From positions 744,001 to 808,000 of the forward strand of contig NZ_JBEFLP010000001.1 of NCBI RefSeq assembly GCF_040149665.1: DNA of 64,000 bases. Direction: 5' to 3'. How positions within the stretch are numbered: the first letter of the stretch is position 1; every line of letters starts with the position of its first letter. Both the position numbers and the translations under genes were made by a program. Below are positions 26,104 to 35,092 of this stretch, in pieces. The notes beneath the pieces were generated by a model, which saw only the letters and a list, made by a program, of their open reading frames with translations, was not told where the DNA came from and searched no databases. This DNA comes from Sulfitobacter sp. HNIBRBA3233 (lineage in GTDB: Bacteria; Pseudomonadota; Alphaproteobacteria; Rhodobacterales; Rhodobacteraceae).

Positions 26104-26847
26104 CTAGGAGGCGCGGTTGCGCAGATCCGCGACGGGCGGGTCGCCACGGTCCAGCGCTTTCTGGTTCGGATAGACCAGGCCCGCCGAGATCACCAGTTTC
26201 GCGGCGTCCTCGACCGTCATGTCGAGTTCGATCACATCGCTGGTCGGCACGAAAAGCAGGAACCCCGACGTGGGGTTCGGCGTGGTCGGCAGGAAGATCG
26301 ACGTCATGTTGCCGTCGCCACCGGATTTCGTTGCGATCTCGCCCTTGGCATTGGTCGAGATAAAGCCGATGGCCCAAATCCCCTTGCGCGGATATTCGAC
26401 CAGACAGGCAGTCTCGAAGCTGCGTTCGGACTGGGCAAAGATGGTTTCGGAAATCTGCTTGATCCCCGAATAGATCGACCGCACGACCGGCGTCCGCTCC
26501 ACGAGGCTTTCGGCTGCGCGGATGAAGGACCGGCCGATGATGCCCTTTGCCATCCAGCCGATCAGACAGGTGAACAGCAGGAAGATCACCACGCCGATGC
26601 CGCGCACGTTGATCTGCAACGACGGGTCGAGCCCCAGCAGATCCTGGATCAGCCGGTCGGGGTGGTAGGCGACGGGCACCAGCGGCAGAACAAATCCGTC
26701 GATCCAGCCCACAACGCTCCAGATCAGCCAGACGGTCAGGCCCACGGGGGCGATCACGATCAGACCGGTCAGGAAATTGGCGCGAAAGCCGCCGAATATC
26801 CCGCGCTTTGGCGGGGTTATGGGATCGGGATCAAAAGGTGTGTTCAT
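26104..26847 (-). CDS. DUF502 family membrane protein
   Basis: 247 residues with two transmembrane helices (about residues 21-52 and 78-102) and a cytoplasmic or periplasmic C-terminal domain with GIKQISETIF, VEYPRKGIWAIGFIS and LPTTPNPTSGFLLFVP, all characteristic of DUF502. The role is unknown; plant relatives are linked to endomembrane trafficking. It converges on the patatin gene with only seven bases between the stops. The ATG at 26847 gives a soluble proline-rich N-terminus before the first helix, as usual for the family. Confidence 0.88.
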   Translation of the reverse strand: MNTPFDPDPITPPKRGIFGGFRANFLTGLIVIAPVGLTVWLIWSVVGWIDGFVLPLVPVAYHPDRLIQDLLGLDPSLQINVRGIGVVIFLLFTCLIGWMAKGIIGRSFIRAAESLVERTPVVRSIYSGIKQISETIFAQSERSFETACLVEYPRKGIWAIGFISTNAKGEIATKSGGDGNMTSIFLPTTPNPTSGFLLFVPTSDVIELDMTVEDAAKLVISAGLVYPNQKALDRGDPPVADLRNRAS

Positions 26848-26937
26848 GTGGAGGCAGGTTCCGGGGTCAAAGTGATCTGTTATTAGCTATGTGCTGCTGA
26901 ATAAAGCCACAATGGCCCCGAGCCCGCAAAGTTCCCG

Positions 26938-27843
26938 TCAGTCGCGTAATTCGAGGGCAATTCGCGCGGCAAGCTGTGCATTGTTGCGCACCAGTGCGAT
27001 ATTGGCGTCCAGCGACCGGCCCTGCGTCAGCTCGAAGATGCGTTGCAGCAGGTAGGGGGTGACCGCCTTGCCGCTGATGCCCGCGCGGTTGGCGTCGGAT
27101 TGGGCCTGCGCGATGATCGGCAAGAGATCCTCGGACGGGATTTCCGCGTCCTGCGGGATCGGATTCGCAACCAGCTGCCCCCCCGGCAGGCCAAGAGCGG
27201 CGCGGGTGCGGTGGGCGGCGGCGATCTGGGCGGGGTCGTCCATGCGCAAGGGCGCTTTCAGCCGCGATCCGCGCGACCAGAACGCGGGAAACGCATCCTG
27301 ACCCACCGCGATGACCGGCACCCCTTGGGTTTCGAGCACCTCAAGGGTCTTGGCCACGTCGAGAATCGCCTTGGCCCCCGCCGCGACGACGGTCACCGGT
27401 GTCTGCGCGAGCTCCATCAGGTCCGCCGAAATATCGAAACTGTCCTCGGCGCCCTTGTGGACGCCGCCGATGCCGCCCGTGGCAAAGACGTGGATGCCCG
27501 CAAGGCGCGCCGCGATCATCGTGGCGGCTACCGTGGTGGCGCCGGTGCCGCCCGTGGCGATGCATGCGGCCATATCGGCGCGGCTGAGTTTCGCGACACC
27601 TTTCGCCTGTGCCAGCGCCTCGAGCTGGTCCGCGTCCATCCCCACGTGCAGCGTGCCGTCGATGACGGCGATGGTCGCGGGCACGGCCCCCATGGCGCGC
27701 ACGTCCGCTTCGACCTGACGGGCGACCTCGAGGTTCTGGGGGTAGGGCATGCCGTGGGTGATGATGGTGCTTTCCAGCGCCACGAGGGCGGCGCCCTCGG
27801 CGCGCGCGACGGTGACTTCGTCGGAATACTGGATCGGGATCAT
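26938..27843 (-). CDS. psuG: Pseudouridine-5'-phosphate glycosidase
   Basis: 301 residues. Family motifs include ALESTIITHGMPYPQNLEVA near the N-terminus, LSRADMAACIATGGTGATTVAAT, FATGGIGGVHKG and GSRLKAPLRMD. PsuG splits pseudouridine 5'-phosphate into uracil and ribose 5-phosphate. The ATG at 27843 overlaps the stop of psuK (ATGA), which supplies its substrate, so the pair is a complete pseudouridine-degradation module. Further upstream codons in frame are a shadow of psuK. No dedicated nucleoside transporter is next to it. Confidence 0.95.
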   Translation of the reverse strand: MIPIQYSDEVTVARAEGAALVALESTIITHGMPYPQNLEVARQVEADVRAMGAVPATIAVIDGTLHVGMDADQLEALAQAKGVAKLSRADMAACIATGGTGATTVAATMIAARLAGIHVFATGGIGGVHKGAEDSFDISADLMELAQTPVTVVAAGAKAILDVAKTLEVLETQGVPVIAVGQDAFPAFWSRGSRLKAPLRMDDPAQIAAAHRTRAALGLPGGQLVANPIPQDAEIPSEDLLPIIAQAQSDANRAGISGKAVTPYLLQRIFELTQGRSLDANIALVRNNAQLAARIALELRD

Positions 27844-28724
27844 ATCTTGGTTTCTCCGGAGACGTAGAGGGCCGCCGCATCGAGCGCGGAGGCGAGCGCC
27901 GCGTCGGGGTCGAGGCCGCGCAGTTCGGCCGCGATATGCGCGGCCATGAAAGTATCGCCAGCGCCGGTGACACGGGCGACCGCCACGGGCGGCGGCGTTT
28001 GGGTGGCAATCCCCGAAGGCCCCGCAACCGTGGCGGGGTTGCCGCCGTCGGTCACCACCGCGCGGGCAGCGCCCCGGTGCAGCAATTCGGCCGCGGCATC
28101 GGCGGAGGTGTCGAAGTGCGCCTGGCACAACAGCCCCGCCTCTTCGAGGTTCACATAAAGCGTGCCGCGCCCTGTCTCGACGAACGGGCTGAGGCGCAGC
28201 GCCTTGCCGGGCGATGCGGGGGCGACGCGCAGATCGGCCCTGGCCAGTTCGGGGCTGCGGGCCATGGCCGACAACAGATCGAGGGTGAGGTTCCCGTCAA
28301 GCGCGACAGGGCCGGTATAGGGCTGTGCGATCGTGCCGCCGCCGAGCGGGCGCAGGATCTTGTCGCCCGCAGCCTCGAGCGAGTGCGCATCGGCAATCGC
28401 CGCGATCAGCCCGTTGCTGGCTTCGACGGCCATGTATTGATCGGTCGGCAGATCGTCGGAGCGGTAGATCAGATCGGTCATCAGGCCGCGCGCCTGACAG
28501 GCCGCGATAAGCTCGTCCCCCGGCACATCACGCCCCACGGCGCTGAGCAGGGCCGGATGCAGGCCGAAACGTTTCAACGCCATGGCGATATTGAGGGCAA
28601 CGCCGCCGGGCAGACGGGTGATACGCCCCGGCATGTCCGCGCCCTGGCGCATCGGCGTGTCGCACCGGCCGATCACGTCCCACAGGACGGAGCCGATGCA
28701 CAGGATATCTGGTGCAGTCGTCAT
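27840..28724 (-). CDS. psuK: PfkB-family pseudouridine kinase
   Basis: 294 residues of the PfkB/ribokinase family. RLPGGVALNIAMALKRFG (substrate site) and the ATP/anion-hole signature RVTGAGDTFMAAHIAAE with the catalytic Asp are visible. The four-base overlap with psuG defines the function as pseudouridine kinase: pseudouridine plus ATP gives pseudouridine 5'-phosphate. On sequence alone another nucleoside or sugar kinase would be possible. The ATG at 28724 is the first in frame and precedes the first beta strand (DILCIGSVLWDVIG). Confidence 0.9.
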   Translation of the reverse strand: MTTAPDILCIGSVLWDVIGRCDTPMRQGADMPGRITRLPGGVALNIAMALKRFGLHPALLSAVGRDVPGDELIAACQARGLMTDLIYRSDDLPTDQYMAVEASNGLIAAIADAHSLEAAGDKILRPLGGGTIAQPYTGPVALDGNLTLDLLSAMARSPELARADLRVAPASPGKALRLSPFVETGRGTLYVNLEEAGLLCQAHFDTSADAAAELLHRGAARAVVTDGGNPATVAGPSGIATQTPPPVAVARVTGAGDTFMAAHIAAELRGLDPDAALASALDAAALYVSGETKI

Positions 28725-28773
28725 GCACGCCTTGTGACGCCGCGCGCACCGCTGCGCAAGTGGCGCTGTGTGC

Positions 28774-29592
28774 TCAGCGTGCGGGAACCGCGAAGGTCAG
28801 CGCCGCCCAGAGCGTTTCCCAGATCGGGCCGTCGGCAACGGTGGTCGCGCCCTCGACAGGCCGCAGCACCACGGCATCGAGAAGATAGCTCAGCCCCGGC
28901 TCGACCGGGATGGAGGCGCGGCCCTGCGCATCGGTGCGGGTGACTGTCAGCTCGACCTCGCCCGCCGCATCCTTGGCGTAGACCTCGATCTGGGCGTCCG
29001 CGCGCGGCGCATCCCCGTAGAGCAATTCGACATCCAGCGTGCCATCGAAATCAGGCGCGTAGGGGTTTTCGAGGGCGACGAATTCGGTCGCGAGCCCGAA
29101 GGCGCGGTCCGATCCTTCACCGCTGCCCACGGCAATCAGCGCCTTGGAATGGCGGGTATAGACCTCCTCGAAATCTTCCTTGGCCCAGCCGCGGTCCTCG
29201 TGCGTTTCGACCGCGGTGGTGAAATCCTTGTGCTCGACGAAGGCCACGAACTTCTCCCACTCCTTGTAGGTCAGCGAGGAGGCGGCGGCTTCGTGCAGCA
29301 GGATCAGCAGCCCGTCGTCCCCGAGCGGCGGTATCCGGATCGCGGGGCGATCGCCCAGACGGCCCTCGATCGCGGAGGTTTCGTCACCGAGCGACCGGTC
29401 AAGCCGGGTGTTGCGCGCGGGATAGAAGGCCTGCGCGGTGCCGACGAACAACTGGCCGTTGCGCAAATCTGCGATCACGTTATCTTGCGGCGAAACTTGA
29501 TATTTTTCCGGCTCGATCCAGAATTCATGGGCATAGGCGGCGCCCGGCAGGGCCAGCGCTGCAACAACTGACAATAGGTAAGAAATCTTCAT
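28774..29592 (-). CDS. DUF4198 family periplasmic protein
   Basis: 272 residues. A clear signal peptide (MKISYLLSVVAALALPGAAYA) would leave a mature N-terminus HEFWIEPEKY, typical of DUF4198 proteins. The C-terminal half has a beta-sandwich appearance with carboxypeptidase-regulatory-like features (DAQGRASIPVEPGLSYLL). Family members are linked to nickel or cobalt uptake (NikK-like) and are found with HupE/UreJ or TonB systems. The ATG at 29592-29590 overlaps the ATG of the divergent HupE/UreJ gene by two bases (CATG), so the two genes share one region for translation starts in both directions. A metal role is inference. Confidence 0.82.
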   Translation of the reverse strand: MKISYLLSVVAALALPGAAYAHEFWIEPEKYQVSPQDNVIADLRNGQLFVGTAQAFYPARNTRLDRSLGDETSAIEGRLGDRPAIRIPPLGDDGLLILLHEAAASSLTYKEWEKFVAFVEHKDFTTAVETHEDRGWAKEDFEEVYTRHSKALIAVGSGEGSDRAFGLATEFVALENPYAPDFDGTLDVELLYGDAPRADAQIEVYAKDAAGEVELTVTRTDAQGRASIPVEPGLSYLLDAVVLRPVEGATTVADGPIWETLWAALTFAVPAR

Positions 29593-30760
29593 GGTACGCG
29601 GTTCCCTGTTACTCCTCAGCAAGCTGATCCTATTGCTGCTCATGTCAACCCTTCCGGCGCGCGCTCACGAAGTCGTGCCTACCATCGCGGATCTGACGGC
29701 AGAGGACGGGGGCGTGGCCCTTTCGTTGCAGATCAACATCGAGGCCTTTCTGGCCGGTGTCGATCTGGATGCGGTGGAGGACACGGATAATGCCCCGCAG
29801 GCGCAAGACTACGACGCGCTGCGCGCCTTGCCCGCCGACGAGATCGCGCGCCGCGCGCCGGGCCTGTTGGACGACTGGAACGCGCTGCCGCTGGTGGCCA
29901 TAGACGGCACGCCCGTGCCGCTGGAGAGCATTTCCATCGACATCCCCTCTGACGTGCCCGAAGAGCTGCCGCGCATTGCCGCGTGGCAGCTTCTGGGGCA
30001 GGCGCCGCAGGGCAGCACGCTGAGCGTGACCTGGCCCGACGGCGGCGGTGCGCTGGTGCTGCGCCAGCAGGGCGTGGAAGAGCCTTTCACCGGCCTGATC
30101 GGCGGCGGGGAGACCAGTGCCGGTATCGCCCTCGCGGGCGGCAATGCCCAGACCGGCTGGCAGGCCTTCGCCAGCTATATTCCGGTGGGCTTCGACCATA
30201 TCCTGCCACAGGGCCTTGACCATATCCTGTTCGTGCTGGGGCTGTTTTTCCTGTCCACGCACCTGCGTCCGCTGGTCTGGCAGGTGTCCGCGTTCACGCT
30301 GGCCCATACCGTCACGCTGGCGCTCGGGGCGCTGGGGCTGGTGAATGTGCCCGCGTCCATCGTCGAGCCGCTGATCGCCGCCTCGATCGTCTATGTCGCG
30401 ATCGAGAATATCTTCTTTCACAGGCTCAACACATGGCGGCCGATCATCGTCTTCGGCTTCGGCCTGCTGCACGGGCTCGGATTTGCGTCGGTGCTGGGTG
30501 AATTCGGCCTGCCCGAAGACCAGTTCATTCCGGCCCTTCTGGGCTTCAACGTCGGCGTCGAAGTGGGCCAGTTGACGGTCATCGCCATGGCCTTTGTGCT
30601 GATCTGGCTGGCTGTCGCCGGTGCGCGCCGCGCGCGTCTGGAAGGCCCCGAAGAGATGGTGACGGAATACCCGGTTATGTTCCGGGGCGTGTCGATGACC
30701 GGATCTGTCCTGATCGCGATCATCGCCGCCTATTGGGTCGTCGAACGCACGCTGCTCTGA
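29591..30760 (+). CDS. HupE/UreJ family membrane protein
   Basis: 389 residues. A signal peptide ends ARA before HEVVPT; then comes a periplasmic beta domain (to about residue 190) and a C-terminal membrane domain with six or more helices. The histidine-containing motifs GFDHILPQGLDHILFV, SAFTLAHTVTLAL and FGLLHGLGFASVL are those of HupE/UreJ permeases, which carry nickel or cobalt. The large exported N-terminal domain is an addition seen in the HupE/UreJ_2 branch. ATG at 29591 is preferred: a later ATG (29642) would leave only a truncated signal peptide. The metal and physiological role are not fixed. Confidence 0.8.
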   Translation: MVRGSLLLLSKLILLLLMSTLPARAHEVVPTIADLTAEDGGVALSLQINIEAFLAGVDLDAVEDTDNAPQAQDYDALRALPADEIARRAPGLLDDWNALPLVAIDGTPVPLESISIDIPSDVPEELPRIAAWQLLGQAPQGSTLSVTWPDGGGALVLRQQGVEEPFTGLIGGGETSAGIALAGGNAQTGWQAFASYIPVGFDHILPQGLDHILFVLGLFFLSTHLRPLVWQVSAFTLAHTVTLALGALGLVNVPASIVEPLIAASIVYVAIENIFFHRLNTWRPIIVFGFGLLHGLGFASVLGEFGLPEDQFIPALLGFNVGVEVGQLTVIAMAFVLIWLAVAGARRARLEGPEEMVTEYPVMFRGVSMTGSVLIAIIAAYWVVERTLL

Positions 30761-30764
30761 GCGG

Positions 30765-31388
30765 TCAGCCCACCGCGGCCCAGAGTGTATTGAGCGCGGC
30801 GACGGGATCTTCCTTTGACCAGATCTCGTCGCCGATGCCGAAGAAGTCGGTGATCGGCGCAAGCGTGCGGATCATGTCCACATCAAGCTGGCCCTCGGCG
30901 ACGCAGGGGATCTCGATCACCTCGGACCACCACTGGAACATGTCGGTTTCGGCAAAACGGCCATCGTCGAGCGCCGTGGCCTGCACGGGGCCGAAGGCGA
31001 TGTAATCCGCACCGGCTTCGCCCGCGCTCATCCCGTCGTGGCGCGAGGTGCCGCAGAAGCTGCCGACGATCGCGTCCTCGCCCAATGTCTTGCGGGCGTG
31101 GCGCACGGATCTTGCGGCGTCCGACAGATGGACGCCGTCAAGGCCCAGCCGTTCGGCCAGAAGTGTGTGGTCCGAGATCACCAGCGCCACATCGCGCGCA
31201 TCGGTCACCGCGCGCAGCGTGTCGGCGGCGCGCGCCAGCCGGTCCTCGTCGCGGGTTGCAAGCGCGAGGCGCACACAGGCGACCGGCTGGGCATCCAGCA
31301 CCCGCGCAAGCCGGTCGGGAAAGGTGGAGAGTTCGACCTCGGCAGGGGTGATCAGGTAGAGTTGCGGCTGTTCGGGGGCGTCTTGCAT
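30765..31388 (-). CDS. ThiE-like (thiamine phosphate synthase family) protein, atypical
   Basis: 207 residues with a TIM-barrel layout resembling thiamine phosphate synthase: YLIT at the first strand, LGLDGVHLSD, and GTSRHDGMSAGEAGADYIAFGPV. Key catalytic positions differ: there is no QYRxK motif after the first helix (reads CVRLALATRDED), the ND pair reads SD, and the AIGGI loop reads VAEGQLD. It may act on another phosphate substrate or be non-catalytic. ATG at 31388 is chosen because a GGAGG ribosome-binding site lies five bases before it; the 60 earlier codons are a shadow. No other thiamine gene is nearby. Confidence 0.72.
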   Translation of the reverse strand: MQDAPEQPQLYLITPAEVELSTFPDRLARVLDAQPVACVRLALATRDEDRLARAADTLRAVTDARDVALVISDHTLLAERLGLDGVHLSDAARSVRHARKTLGEDAIVGSFCGTSRHDGMSAGEAGADYIAFGPVQATALDDGRFAETDMFQWWSEVIEIPCVAEGQLDVDMIRTLAPITDFFGIGDEIWSKEDPVAALNTLWAAVG

Positions 31389-31494
31389 GGGACCTCCATC
31401 GGATTGCTGTCGTTCCCTATCGCAGTTTACGCGGCGTTGGAAAGAGGGGCCGCGCATATTGGCAAGGGCGGGCAGGGCGGATAGAGAGCGGGCC

Positions 31495-32250
31495 ATGACA
31501 AATGACATCGTTGCCCCGCCGACCAAGCCCGCGTTTGTGCTGGTGCGCCCCCAGATGGGCGAGAACATCGGCGCCGCCGCGCGCGCGATGCTGAACTTCG
31601 GTCTCGATCACATGCGTATTGTCGCCCCGCGTGACGGCTGGCCCAATCCCGCCGCCGTGGCCATGGCTTCGGGCGCGGGGCGGGTTCTGGACGCCGCCAC
31701 GCTCAGCGACACGCTGCCCGACGCACTTGGCGATTGCAGCTTTGTCTTTGCCACCACGGCGCGGCAGCGCGATCTGACCAAACCCGTCTACACCCCCGAG
31801 GCCGCCATGGCCGAGGCCGCGCGCCGGATCGCCGCAGGCCAGCGGGTGGGCGTGCTGTTCGGCCCCGAACGCGCGGGTCTGGAAAACGACGACATCGCAC
31901 AGGCCAATGCCATCATCTCGGTCCCGGTGAACCCCGAGTTCCCGTCGCTGAACCTCGCGCAATGCGTGCTGCTGGTGGGATACGAGTGGATGCGCCAGAG
32001 CACGCAAGCCCCTGACGTGACAGAAGAACTGGCCGGCACCCAATGGGCCGAACAAGCCGAGATCGAGCATCTGGCGCGCCATTTCGAGGAGCGGCTGGAG
32101 ACGGCGGGCTTCTTCTTTCCCGAACACAAGGCGCAGTCGATGAAAACCAACCTGCGCAACATGTGGAGCCGCCTGCCGCTGACACGGGCGGATGTGCAGA
32201 TGCTGCACGGCACCTTGCGGCAGATGGTCCGCTGGAAGGAACGCGGCTAG
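31495..32250 (+). CDS. trmJ: TrmJ-like tRNA/rRNA methyltransferase (SPOUT family)
   Basis: 251 residues. The SpoU-type SPOUT methyltransferase core is seen in FVLVRPQMGENIGAAARAMLNFG (N-terminal motif 1), GVLFGPERAGLENDD (motif 2) and NLAQCVLLVGYEW (motif 3), which form the SAM knot. TrmJ makes 2'-O-methylation at position 32 of tRNA; length and motif order agree. The C-terminal part (MKTNLRNMWSRLPLTRADVQ) also fits TrmJ. The ATG at 31495 is chosen because the conserved strand starts soon after; earlier in-frame codons are shadow. It stands divergent from the ThiE-like gene. Confidence 0.88.
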   Translation: MTNDIVAPPTKPAFVLVRPQMGENIGAAARAMLNFGLDHMRIVAPRDGWPNPAAVAMASGAGRVLDAATLSDTLPDALGDCSFVFATTARQRDLTKPVYTPEAAMAEAARRIAAGQRVGVLFGPERAGLENDDIAQANAIISVPVNPEFPSLNLAQCVLLVGYEWMRQSTQAPDVTEELAGTQWAEQAEIEHLARHFEERLETAGFFFPEHKAQSMKTNLRNMWSRLPLTRADVQMLHGTLRQMVRWKERG

Positions 32251-32302
32251 ACGGGCGGGGCGCAAAGGCATACCTCTGCCACGGAATATGACGGAGAACG
32301 AT

Positions 32303-33457
32303 ATGGCGAAGACACGCAAATTGTTTGAAGAAGTGGGCGAGACGGCCACCACGCGGCCCGTTGCGACCAAGGGCGTCATCGACGCCGGAAAGCGCGGCGC
32401 GCGCGGCGCGATCCGCGTCTGGCTGATGATCCTCTTCGCGCTGGTGTTCCTGATGATCCTCGTGGGCGGCGCCACCCGCCTGACGGATTCGGGTCTGTCG
32501 ATCACCGAATGGCGCCCCGTCACCGGCGCGCTGCCACCGCTGAACGCCGAGGACTGGGCGTCGGAATTCGACAAATACCGCCAGATCGACGAATACCAGT
32601 TGCAGAACAAGGGCATGACCCTGTCGGAGTTCAAGTTCATCTACTGGTGGGAGTGGGGCCATCGCCAGCTGGGCCGGGTGATCGGGCTGGTGTGGTTTCT
32701 GGGCTTCATGTGGTTCCTGCTGCGCCGCCAGATTCCGGCGGGCTGGACGCCACGGCTGCTGCTTCTGGGCGGTCTCGGCGGGCTTCAGGGCGCGATCGGC
32801 TGGTGGATGGTCGCCTCTGGCGTGACCACGGGCGAGGGCATGCTGGATGTGGCAAGCTACCGCCTGGCCACGCATCTGGGGCTGGCCTTCGTGATCCTCG
32901 GCCTGATCACCTGGTACGCATTGCTGCTGGGCCGCACGGAACGCGACCTGATACAGGTCCGTCGCGCCCGCGAGCCGGGCCTGAGCAAGCGCGCGACGGG
33001 GCTGATGCATGTCACTTTCCTGCAGATTATTCTGGGCGCGCTGGTGGCGGGGATCGACGCGGGCCGCACCTATAACGACTGGCCGATGATGGCGGGCGCG
33101 TTCCTGCCGCCCTATCCGTTCGAGCTGGAGCCGGTCTGGCGCAACTTCTTCGAAAACGCGGGGCTGGTGCAGTTCATCCACCGGATCACCGCCTATGTGC
33201 TCTTCGCCTACGGCGCGTTCGTCTGGCTGCAGGGGCGCAAATCCACCCACGCGGCCACGCGGTTCGCCTTCAACGCGGTCATGGCCGTGCTGAGCCTTCA
33301 GGTGGTCTGGGGCATCGTGACCGTCCTCTATGCGGCACCCGTCCAGATTGCCCTTGTTCACCAAGGACTTGCCGTGGTCCTTTGGGTTCTTATCCTGCGC
33401 GCGCGCCATTTGGCCATGTATCCGCAGATCGCATCCCTGAGAGGAAAATCCGCATGA
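32303..33457 (+). CDS. ctaA: Heme A synthase CtaA/Cox15
   Basis: 384 residues. Polytopic membrane enzyme converting heme O to heme A for aa3-type oxidases. Haem-ligand histidines appear in WEWGHRQLGRVIG, ATHLGLAFVIL, FIHRITAYVL and VHQGLAVVLW, and GGATRLTDSGLSITEW is a family signature. The N-terminus is a long soluble tail. The start is the ATG at 32303 because a GGAG ribosome-binding site sits six bases before it; the ATG at 32288 is in frame 15 bases earlier. The stop overlaps the next gene (ATGA). Confidence 0.93.
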   Translation: MAKTRKLFEEVGETATTRPVATKGVIDAGKRGARGAIRVWLMILFALVFLMILVGGATRLTDSGLSITEWRPVTGALPPLNAEDWASEFDKYRQIDEYQLQNKGMTLSEFKFIYWWEWGHRQLGRVIGLVWFLGFMWFLLRRQIPAGWTPRLLLLGGLGGLQGAIGWWMVASGVTTGEGMLDVASYRLATHLGLAFVILGLITWYALLLGRTERDLIQVRRAREPGLSKRATGLMHVTFLQIILGALVAGIDAGRTYNDWPMMAGAFLPPYPFELEPVWRNFFENAGLVQFIHRITAYVLFAYGAFVWLQGRKSTHAATRFAFNAVMAVLSLQVVWGIVTVLYAAPVQIALVHQGLAVVLWVLILRARHLAMYPQIASLRGKSA

Positions 33458-34932
33458 CTGCCTACGACGATCTGATGAGCTTTACCCGTGACACCATGGC
33501 ATTGGGTCAGGTGGCGGGGCGTCTGGGCTGGGACCAGGAAACCGTGATGCCGCGCGGGGCCGCCCCGCAGCGGGCCGAGGAAATGGCCGCGATGGAAAGC
33601 GTGCTGCACGCGCGCCGGACCGATCCGCGCGTGGGCGACTGGCTGGCGGCGGTAGACGAAAAGACGCTCGATAACGTGGGGCGCGCCAACATCCGCGAAA
33701 TCCGCCGCAGTTTCGACCGCGCCTCCAAGGTGCCCGCCACGCTGGCGGCGCGGATCGCGCGCGTCACCTCCGAGGCGCAGGGCATCTGGGCCGAGGCGCG
33801 CGCCGCCAATGATGTGTCCGCCTTCCTGCCGACGCTGTCGGATGTCATCATGCTCAAGCGCGAAGAGGGGCAGGCGCTGGCCGCGGGCGGCAACGTCTAT
33901 GACGCCATGTTGCAGGACTATGAGCCCGGCGCCACGGGGGCCGATATCGAAGCGATGTTCGCCGCCATGCGCCCCGTGCTGAGCGATCTGCGCGCCGCCG
34001 TGCGCGACAGCGCCGCCGCGCCGAAGCGGCTGGAAGGTCAATTCGACGAAAGCACCCAGATGAAGCTGACGCGGCTTCTGGCCAGAACCTTCGGCTATGA
34101 CATGAGCCACGGGCGCGTCGACAAGGCCGTGCATCCGTTTTCTTCGGGCTCGGGCCTTGATGTGCGGATCACCACGCGCACCAACCCCGCCGATCCGTTC
34201 AACTGCTTCTATTCCACCATCCACGAGGTCGGTCACGCCAGCTACGAGCAGAACATCGACCGCGCGCATCTGCTGACACCGCTGGGCAGCGGCGCGTCCA
34301 TGGGGGTGCACGAAAGCCAGAGCCGCATCTACGAAAACCAGATCGGCCGCAGCCGGGCCTTTACCGGCTGGCTCTTCGGGCAGATGAAGGACGCCTTCGG
34401 CGATTTCGGCATCGCGGACGAGCATGCGTTCTATGGCGCGGTCAACCGCGTCAACGATGGCTATATCCGGACCGAGGCGGACGAATTGCAGTACAACCTG
34501 CATGTCCTTCTGCGCTTCGATCTGGAGCGCGCGCTGATGCAGGGCGATCTTCTGGTGAGCGAGCTTGAGGCCGCGTGGAACGACCGGTTCGAGGCCGATT
34601 TCGGCTATCCGGTCGACAAGCCGTCGAACGGTGTCTTGCAGGACGTGCACTGGTCCGTGGGTCTGTTCGGGTATTTTCCGACCTACAGCCTTGGCAATGT
34701 CTATGCGGGCTGCCTGAACGAGGCGATGCGCACGGCGCTGCCGGATCTCGACGCCGATCTGGCGCAGGGCGATACCTCGGCGGCTACGGGATGGTTGCGC
34801 GAGAATGTGCAGCGCCACGGCGGGCTGATGCTGCCGCGCGACGTGATCGAGACCGCAAGTGCCCAAAAAGTCAGCGAAGCGCCGCTTCTTGATTACCTGA
34901 ACACGAAATTCTCGGTGCTTTACCGCATTTGA
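33454..34932 (+). CDS. Metallocarboxypeptidase, M32 (Taq) family
   Basis: 492 residues, the family length. Zinc-binding HEVGH at residues 257-261, followed by GVHESQSRIYENQIGRS with the third ligand Glu, and IRTEADELQYNLHVLLR, are all diagnostic of M32 carboxypeptidases. It removes C-terminal amino acids from peptides in the cytoplasm; no signal peptide is present. The start codon overlaps the ctaA stop (ATGA at 33454-33457), so translation is coupled, though no functional link with heme A synthesis is apparent. A stem-loop follows about 45 bases after the stop. Confidence 0.94.
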   Translation: MTAYDDLMSFTRDTMALGQVAGRLGWDQETVMPRGAAPQRAEEMAAMESVLHARRTDPRVGDWLAAVDEKTLDNVGRANIREIRRSFDRASKVPATLAARIARVTSEAQGIWAEARAANDVSAFLPTLSDVIMLKREEGQALAAGGNVYDAMLQDYEPGATGADIEAMFAAMRPVLSDLRAAVRDSAAAPKRLEGQFDESTQMKLTRLLARTFGYDMSHGRVDKAVHPFSSGSGLDVRITTRTNPADPFNCFYSTIHEVGHASYEQNIDRAHLLTPLGSGASMGVHESQSRIYENQIGRSRAFTGWLFGQMKDAFGDFGIADEHAFYGAVNRVNDGYIRTEADELQYNLHVLLRFDLERALMQGDLLVSELEAAWNDRFEADFGYPVDKPSNGVLQDVHWSVGLFGYFPTYSLGNVYAGCLNEAMRTALPDLDADLAQGDTSAATGWLRENVQRHGGLMLPRDVIETASAQKVSEAPLLDYLNTKFSVLYRI

Positions 34933-34978
34933 TACGCAAGTTCCTGCTGATTCAGCGAAGGATGGCAAATACTGTGGA

Positions 34979-35003
34979 AACAACATCGCTTTGCGGTGTT
35001 GTT
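34979..35003 (+). terminator. Stem-loop after the M32 carboxypeptidase gene
   Basis: AACAACATCG at 34979-34988 pairs with CGGTGTTGTT at 34994-35003 (one T-G pair) around a five-base loop. It lies 46 bases after the carboxypeptidase stop. There is no long T tract, so it may be a weak terminator or a transcript-end stabiliser. Confidence 0.45.
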
Positions 35004-35034
35004 CTAGGGAAGAGAGTGGTCATGCGCGGCCGCG

Positions 35035-35049
35035 TTAACGAACGCTTAA
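35035..35049. promoter_or_regulatory. CtrA binding box (TTAA-N7-TTAA)
   Basis: TTAA at 35035-35038 and TTAA at 35046-35049 are spaced by exactly seven bases, the full consensus of the CtrA response regulator. It lies 43 bases before the start codon of the small secreted protein, a normal place for a CtrA-activated promoter. A short GAACG / CGTTC inverted repeat overlaps it. Binding is inferred from sequence only. Confidence 0.6.
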
Positions 35050-35092
35050 TCGTTCTCTCCTAGCAGTGGACAAGAAGATAGAAGGGATTCCC

